The notes beneath the pieces are model-generated. The model searched no databases. It was not told the origin of the DNA and saw only the letters and a program-made list of their open reading frames with translations. A DNA stretch of 46,401 bases from NCBI GenBank assembly GCA_037447655.1, contig JBBHKE010000060.1, positions 330,701 through 377,101 on the forward strand, given 5' to 3'. Each line of letters begins with the position of its first letter. Positions within the stretch are counted from its first letter, which is position 1. The stretch comes from Zygnema cylindricum. Taxonomy: Eukaryota; Streptophyta; Zygnematophyceae; Zygnematales; Zygnemataceae. Position numbers and translations under genes: made by a program. This document shows, one piece after another, positions 46,021-46,401 of this stretch.

Positions 46021-46401
46021 ATTTTCCGTTCCCGTCCCCGTTTCTCTCTGTATGTATATCTGTATCTGTATCTCTTTGTGGTTTTGTTTTAGCTTGCCTT
46101 CCGTTGTGACCTAATTAGCTTTTTTGACAGCTGTAATTTTTAACGTAGCGTCACGCAAAAACGGTATTGGGTCAGGAGAAAAATACAGAAAAAAGTTTCT
46201 TTTAGCCATTTTTTACCTCTTTTGTTGCTTACTCACATTTCGGTGTTTGAAAGGAAGTTAGACCTTGTGTTGCTCCAAAGAAGCTTTTAAAGTCTACTCT
46301 AAACAGTTTGGGAAGAAGTCAGAGCCATCAATCGCAGTGTTTGAGATGCGAAAGGATTGGTGATGCATGCATGTTTTTGACGATTTTTGACGCCGTTTTT
46401 T

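Overview
This window looks like nuclear DNA from a photosynthetic eukaryote, most likely a green-lineage (streptophyte-type) alga. The coding sequences are split by many T-rich spliceosomal introns. The urease is the single fused chain of about 840 residues found in plants, and the last gene encodes a plastid sulfolipid enzyme with an N-terminal extension that looks like a transit peptide. A 10-base run of N marks a draft scaffold. The species cannot be fixed from the sequence alone; an early-diverging streptophyte alga is my inference from how closely the proteins follow plant sequences.

Layout. 1-3240: simple and tandem repeats, plus three weakly supported exons that may be the 3' end of an unrecognised upstream gene. 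3248-17626: a complete urease gene in 18 exons (838 residues). 17969-19057: an intronless UreF. 19484-22704: UreD in 6 exons. These three genes are collinear on the + strand and close together. UreF and UreD are two of the three accessory proteins that, with UreG, install the nickel centre of urease; UreG is not in the window. 22705-26024: intergenic DNA with a tRNA-Lys(CTT) on the - strand, a long hairpin and MITEs. 26025-30492: SQD1 (UDP-sulfoquinovose synthase) in 4 exons. 30493-46401: no credible host gene. This part holds two decayed retroelement reverse-transcriptase copies in opposite orientation, a minisatellite that brackets one of them, two PIF/Harbinger-like elements with 3-bp target duplications, and many members of one TIR family beginning TACACCG.

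The most striking feature is not a gene. Introns in urease, UreD and SQD1, and the UreF 3' flank, repeatedly contain degenerate tandem copies of the adjoining exon edge together with its splice site. Some are extra exon ends with a donor just after the true donor; others are extra acceptors with an exon start just before the true acceptor. The clearest case is the intron before urease exon 14, where five decoy acceptors precede the real one. I read this as intron growth by tandem duplication across exon-intron boundaries. The duplications are visible in the sequence; the mechanism is inference.
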